64,000 nt of DNA, taken from assembly GCF_014863605.1 (NCBI RefSeq), contig NZ_CP062252.1, positions 5,681,501-5,745,500 of the forward strand, written 5' to 3'. Source of the stretch: Pseudomonas allokribbensis (lineage in GTDB: Bacteria; Pseudomonadota; Gammaproteobacteria; Pseudomonadales; Pseudomonadaceae). Of this stretch, positions 63,962-64,000 are shown one piece after another (the first letter of the stretch is position 1; every line of letters starts with the position of its first letter). Under the pieces are notes generated by a model, which had not been told where the DNA came from, did not search any database, and was given only the letters and a program-made list of their open reading frames with translations. A program made the translations under genes and the position numbers.

Positions 63962-64000
63962 CCATGGATCTCCCTGTGTGAAGTCATGCTCACACAGTAG

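Overview
The window reads as a chromosomal segment of a Pseudomonas species, most likely of the P. fluorescens group. It is GC-rich and densely coded. It carries the typical Pseudomonas order miaB-phoH-ybeY-corC-lnt followed by leuS-lptE-holA, plus thiD-thiE-hemL, and uses Pseudomonas-type versions of RhlE, HrpB and QuiC. No rRNA, tRNA, CRISPR array, prophage or complete insertion sequence was seen. One 258-bp MITE-like inverted-repeat element is present.

Layout. Positions 1-1646: 3' part of a purine permease, then trmA. 1702-2573: a small two-gene DUF4160/DUF2442 cassette that looks like a toxin-antitoxin pair. 2778-12311: an accessory catabolic region with a LysR regulator, type II dehydroquinase plus a shikimate/quinate dehydrogenase homologue, a TetR regulator, the two-domain 3-dehydroshikimate dehydratase QuiC, an MFS transporter, then a DMT exporter, an IclR regulator and an aldo/keto reductase. 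12513-25967: mostly housekeeping and poorly characterised genes (zinc peptidase, hydrolase, HAD phosphatase, tesB, GNAT, HDAC-like deacetylase, HI0933-type flavoprotein, rhlE, Lrp, exonuclease + NYN nuclease, DUF2076, YciC, EEP phosphatase). 25970-32933: a NitT/TauT-type ABC importer beside a SpuC-like aminotransferase, a PuuC/KauB-like aldehyde dehydrogenase and a LysR regulator, probably an amine uptake and catabolism module. 32937-45768: hrpB, the MITE-like element, a lipoprotein, a CDF metal exporter, Lrp, RluE, AMP nucleosidase, an AidB-like flavoprotein and a 7TM-DISM hybrid kinase. 46073-63961: cofactor biosynthesis (thiamine, haem), then the RNA-modification and envelope cluster (miaB to lnt), leuS-lptE-holA, the ribosome-rescue factor arfA, a soluble lytic transglycosylase and an LD-carboxypeptidase.

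The most informative signals are regulatory. In the quinate/shikimate region, the promoters of aroQ and quiC share a motif (TAACC-N3-TAGTACA-N-TTTAA) that includes a -10-like hexamer. The quiC/MFS intergenic region also holds an exact copy of the PcaR box as I remember it from P. putida. Related palindromes lie upstream of aroQ and of the DMT exporter. Crc/Hfq-type CA motifs sit next to the ribosome binding sites of aroQ, the MFS gene and the aldehyde dehydrogenase. Together these suggest that uptake and conversion of quinate/shikimate to protocatechuate is controlled by local regulators, by the beta-ketoadipate regulator and by catabolite repression.

Other points of interest are: a terminator-like hairpin inside the arfA coding sequence, the signature of non-stop-mRNA autoregulation; a translationally coupled NYN/exonuclease pair; and an unexplained 450-bp intergenic region (38163-38616) with a minus-strand terminator and a proline-rich reading frame.
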